Of a stretch of 64,000 bases of DNA, positions 60,130 through 64,000 are shown piece by piece (within the stretch, counting starts at the first letter, position 1; the number at the start of each line of letters is the position of its first letter). Under the pieces are notes generated by a model. The model saw only the letters and a program-made list of their open reading frames with translations. It did no database searches and was not told where the DNA came from. Source of the DNA: Centrapalus pauciflorus (lineage: Eukaryota > Streptophyta > Magnoliopsida > Asterales > Asteraceae); the NCBI GenBank assembly GCA_020465985.1, contig JAANYP010002082.1:239538-303537 (forward strand), read 5' to 3'. A program made the position numbers and the translations under genes.

Positions 60130-62880
60130 TTATCTTATTTCCTCAGAGGTCTTGCTACTTAGGATTAGGTGTGGGTATCTTTGGTTAAACTGGACTTTGC
60201 ATGCCGAAGTGAATTCTGGTCCATGTCTAGAATTCAATCTGACCTTGAGGATGGGTATACAACTGTGCTTCAATCCTTTGACCTTACGGTCCATGATTTC
60301 AACCGGCTCTTTGATGAAGCGAAGTTTATCAGTTAGTTGGATCTCTTCCAAGGGGGTAACAAGTGTCTCCTCTAACAAACACTTCTTCTTATTCGATACA
60401 TGGAAGGTATTGTGCATGCTGCTAAGCTCTGGTGGTAACTCTAAACGATAAGCTACGAGTCCAATTCCCTTTAAGACTTTGCATTGCCAATGTATCGAGG
60501 GTTTAATTATCCTTGTTTCCCAAATCGTATCACGCCCTTCCATGGCGAGACTTTCATCAGTACTCGTTCTCCTAATTAGAACTCAAGGGACTTTCTATTT
60601 TCATCTGCATAACTTTCTTACAATCGCAGGCAACTTTTAGTCAGTTTCGTATCTGTACTATCCTTTCGGTAGTTTCGTGAATGATCTTAGCGCCAGTGAT
60701 TTGGCCATCTCCTACTTCTTCCCAATAAATCGGTGATCGACACTTTCGCCCGTAGAGGGCATCAAACGGAGCAACTTTAATACTCGAGTGATAGCTATTG
60801 TAGTACAATAATTCCATTAAGGCAAATGAGTATCCATTACATAGGCTCTTAATGTATGTTCTAGGGTTTGGATCGTTCTATTATTCTGACCATCGGTCTG
60901 AGGGTGATATGTGGTACGCTTGTCCAAGTTTGTATCCAAAGCTTGCTGTAATATTTGCCTAAATGTAGATCTGCTATCCGTATCTGAAATGATTATAAGA
61001 GGCACTCTGTGTCCGAAGATGACTTCCTTGAGGTACGTTTGGACTAGCTTATTCATCCTGGTGTTCTTGATTGGTAGGAATGCATGGATTTTGTTAGGTG
61101 GTCGACTATTACTCAAATGGTTTCTGATGTTGGTCTTAACTTTGGAGCATGTTAGGAATTTGTTGACATATGTGGCAATGTCATCCTTCATGATAGGCCA
61201 CCCGTATAGCTCCTTATGGTCATGATACATTTTATCGGATCCGAGATGAACAACATATCTTGATTTGTGTCCGCCATCCGTTACTAGTTTTCTTACTCTA
61301 TCAAAAACAGGGTAACCAGACTCTATTCATGAAGTATTGATTTCCAATAACCCTTATCCCAAACTATTTATCCATTCTGTGCAGAGCTTTATTTTTCATA
61401 TTTTCCTCCTTAACAACTTCATGAACTAAGAAAGGAGGGTTTCGTTGAGTGGTTATAACTAGGGCTGGTACTCTTAACGGCTTAACTCGTTTCTTTCGTC
61501 TCTGAGCGTCTGCAACCACATTAGTTTTCATCAGGTGATAACGAATTTCACAGTTGCAATCACTTATTAGCTCTATCAACGATGTTACCTCATATTTGAC
61601 TCTTTCTGGTTCAAGATGTGTTGGAGGCTCTTATGGTCCGTGAGTGTAGTACACTTCTTACCATACAACTAATATCTTCAAGTCTTAAGGATAAAGACTA
61701 CTGCTCCAAGATCTAGATAATGTGTTGTGTAATTCATCTAGTTAACCTTAAGTTTTAATAAAGTATAAGCTATGACCCCATCTTTCTATATCAACCCATT
61801 GTGTGAAGCGTCACAGTAATCTACAAATTCCTTGCTTCTCTTGGATAAAATAAGCGCGCTGCACAGTTTGTGCTTTAATAGCTGATATGATGTCTCCTGA
61901 TCCTTGCCCCAATCATACTTAATGTCTTTTCGGGTCAGTTTTGTTAGAGCTCCGGTGATCCTTGAGAAATTTTTAATAATTTCCTATAATAAGTGGCGAG
62001 TCTTAAGGACTGTCGTATCTCTATGGGGGTTCTAAGGGTTGACAAATTCATGATAGCCTCGATCTTTGCGGGGTCGACTTGGATCCCTTTACTATTGATC
62101 ACGTGCCCGAGAAATCTTACCTATCTTAGCCAAAAGTCAAACTTAGAAAGCTTGGCATATAGTTGTTCTTTCTTCAACATCTCTAGAATCAGGCTTAAGT
62201 CTTTGCTCGCGCTTTACCTGGTTTTGTGAGTAGATTAAGATGACATTCATGAATACAATCACGAATTTGTCTAGATAAGGTTTGCACACCTGATTTATGA
62301 GGTCCATGAATACCGTTGGGGCACTAGTTAATTCAAATGGCATTAATAGGAATTTATGATGACCGTAACGGAATCTGAAGGCTGTCTTTGGATTATCTAT
62401 CTTGTGAACCCTAACCTGATGATAACCAGACCTTAGGTCGATCTTCGAATAGAAGCTTAATTCTTGGAGTTTGGTCAAACAAGTCATTGATCCTTGTGAG
62501 CGGATATTGACTCTCTTAGTTTATTTAGCTATCGGTAATTGATGCACATTCTGAAGGTTCTATCCTTCTTCTTTATGAACAACACTGGAGCTCCTCCAAA
62601 GTGAAAAACTCGGTTTGATAAACCCTTTATCTAAGAGCTCCTACAGTTGGTTGGACGGTTCTTACACTATGATATGGCTAATCGGCATGGTGCTCGAGCC
62701 ACTGGTACCGATCCTGATACTAGGCCGATTTTTTTTTGAACCTGACTTGCCTTGATGTTGGGAGTTCAAGTAAGTGTTCTGGTAAAACTTTGGGGCAACC
62801 ATAAATAATAAGAATATTTTCGAGCCGCTTTCCCTTTGGCTCCCTCTCTATCAACACTTCAGGTCCTAATGCTAGAGATG
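60130..62880 (-). pseudogene. pol: Gypsy pol, minus strand
   Basis: From high to low coordinates: an RT N-terminal tract (LPEHLLELPTSRQVRF near 62780), RT palm (SKIDLRSGYHQV, about 62440) with the active site altered to VFMNVILIYS (62230-62260, the two aspartates after FM replaced), RNase H with DCNCEIRYH and a changed ADAQRRKK, integrase YHDHKELYGWPIMKDDI and ISDTDSRS, and the C-terminal tail [13 protein letters not shown] to GPEFTSAC ending at 60130. Many stops and frameshifts. The loss of the RT catalytic aspartates is an independent sign of decay. Confidence 0.9.
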
Positions 62881-62920
62881 ATGCTTACTTTGGTATTTCT
62901 TGCTTTGTGTTGGTACATCC

Positions 62921-63552
62921 TGTGTGACGACAGCAGTCTAAGTGATCCTACATTGTGATTTTAGCAAGTGTGTGATATATATGTTTATATATGGTTGATA
63001 TTTATTAGTGTTTGTATGTTTGAACTTGATGTAACGTATTACAAGAAGTTCAAACATAAAGTACAAAGATAAAATCAATCATAAGTAATAACGTAAGGTT
63101 CAACACTTAGTTGTTTATGTAAAAGGCTAGATTCGAATTATATATGGGTTGACATTCGAATCTGTGATAGATTCAAATGTAACCATAGATTCGAAAATAG
63201 GCTAGATTCGAGACTGTCAATATGGACAGATTCGAATGGGCCTTGGGCCAGATTCGAGGTTGGCCCACAACAGACTCGAATCAGGGTCTATAATTAGGGA
63301 TAGACTCGAATAATTAGCAGACTTTTTGCAGAATTCGTGAGGAATTAAGCAAGAGGCGATCTCGAGTTTATCAGCTAGGTGAGTGCCGTTTCGGAGAGAA
63401 TTAGTACGTAGGATTGTTCGTGTGTCGTTCGTTCAGCGTCTAATAGTCTCCGTGTTCCGTTGGTTGAGAGTTGTCCGTCTAACCGTCAACGAGGATTCCG
63501 CACTCTTTCACGGATCAGCGTCTAGATAGATCTTGCAGTCGTAGACCTTACA
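62921..63552 (+). repeat. S4 5' LTR
   Basis: TGTGTGACGACAGC to GTAGACCTTACA, 632 bp (TG...CA). About ten AGATTCGAA/GACTCGAAT motifs at 63130-63312. TATAATTA at 63289-63296; a perfect donor AG|GTGAGT at 63378/63379. The exact left end is inferred from the TGT...ACA rule and the end of pol homology. Confidence 0.72.
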
Positions 63553-63554
63553 AC

Positions 63555-63567
63555 TGGTATCAGAGAC
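63555..63567 (+). promoter_or_regulatory. S4 primer binding site
   Basis: TGGTATCAGAGAC, initiator tRNA-Met type with two mismatches near its end, two bases after the LTR. Confidence 0.85.
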
Positions 63568-64000
63568 TACGGAGTGTTCTTGGTGTTCTTCGTGTTCATC
63601 AGATACATTCTAGGTTTCTTGACGCTAGTTGGACGGTTTTGCTCTCAAAAACGTGTTTTTGAGCCTAGCAAATTCATATTCGGGAAACACTTTGTTGTTT
63701 TTCACGTTTTTGATCGAAATCATTATTTTTCGTTTGAAAAATAGTGGTTTAATCTGTAAAACGTCAAAAAATCAACGTGTTAGCCGTTTTTCGAGTTTGC
63801 GGCGCTCGAATCTATAGGGGTAATTAGGGTTTCACTCTAGTCTCGAGTCTAACCTAAATACGCTCCTTTCGAGTCAATTTCAGAGAGTTTCGAGTCTACT
63901 TTGTTTCGAATCTGTTACTTCATTCGAATTGGATCTCGAGTCTGTGTTGTTTCGAGTTTATTTCGAGTCTGTTACTGTTTCGATTCTGTGCTTCGACTCT
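63568..64000 (+). repeat. S4 leader with CGAGTCT array
   Basis: From 63790 about 12 copies of TTTCGAGTCT/TTCGAATCT at about 13-20 bp spacing, continuing to the window edge. No ORF. Parallels the leader array of S2. Confidence 0.8.

Larger units (their letters stand above)
57710..62920 (-). mobile_element. Broken Gypsy (Tekay/Del-like) element, minus strand
   Basis: On the minus strand: pol from about 62880 to 60130, polypurine tract, 3' LTR 60094-57710. Its 5' half is displaced by the Copia LTR starting at 62921. Same family as the element at 49438. Confidence 0.9.
62921..64000 (+). mobile_element. 5' end of another Copia element (S4)
   Basis: LTR 62921-63552 followed by a primer site and a leader rich in CGAGT motifs. 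It interrupts the minus-strand Gypsy pol; CATCC (62916-62920) is the expected left duplication. The body lies beyond the window. Confidence 0.75.

Noticed and set aside
63120..63320. TTCGAAT motifs as RNA polymerase III B boxes or tRNA T-loops
   Set aside because: The core resembles a B box, but the invariant flanking G and C are missing in most copies and there is no A box or cloverleaf.

Overview
This window is repeat-dense plant nuclear DNA: AT-rich, full of microsatellites, and built almost entirely from LTR retrotransposons inserted beside and inside one another. The elements belong to the Sirevirus (Maximus/SIRE) branch of Ty1/Copia and to a Tekay/Del-like branch of Ty3/Gypsy. The style of the Gag and extra-ORF proteins resembles elements of asterid eudicots (Asteraceae or Apiaceae type), but the species cannot be fixed from sequence alone. 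I see no intact host gene.

Layout. (1) 1-9567: a plus-strand Sirevirus, here called S1, whose 5' end lies outside the window; it holds gag, pol, an additional ORF (aORF) after pol, and a 3' LTR. (2) 9568-11046: the 5' LTR and start of gag of a related element (SC) on the minus strand, cut exactly where S1 ends. (3) 11560-25558: a complete 14.0 kb Sirevirus (S2) with 294-bp LTRs differing at one base by eye and a perfect 5-bp target duplication (CTTTT). (4) 26059-40474: a three-LTR tandem of the S1 family, LTR-(deleted unit A)-LTR-(full-length unit B)-LTR, with one TTGTG duplication at the outer ends. (5) 40475-49437: non-coding DNA with a Mutator-like MITE, a hAT element with perfect TIR/8-bp TSD, a Gypsy solo LTR, and a small TIR element lying between TA microsatellites. 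(6) 49438-56347: a broken plus-strand Gypsy element. (7) 57710-62920: a broken minus-strand Gypsy element. (8) 62921-64000: the LTR and leader of another Copia element entering the window end.

The most interesting signals concern expression of the Sireviruses. In S1 and unit B the gag stop codon and the gag/pol frame change both lie inside a segment bounded by a strong splice donor (CAG|GTAAG) and an acceptor (GTGCAG|GG); in S1 a consensus TACTAAC lies 20 nt before it. Removing the segment joins gag to pol exactly codon to codon in both copies, although the two segments differ in length by one base. S2 shows the same arithmetic with a different acceptor and a donor shared with S1. S2 also appears to have a leader intron before gag and a separate promoter, 5' UTR exon and intron before its aORF; each of these two predicted introns carries an array of TTCGAGTT-type motifs at about 22-bp spacing. 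The aORFs of both families share an N-terminal domain of unknown function.

All calls come from reading the sequence; no alignment or database search was run. Almost every pol and aORF copy is broken, so these are mostly relics, but S2 moved recently by LTR identity.
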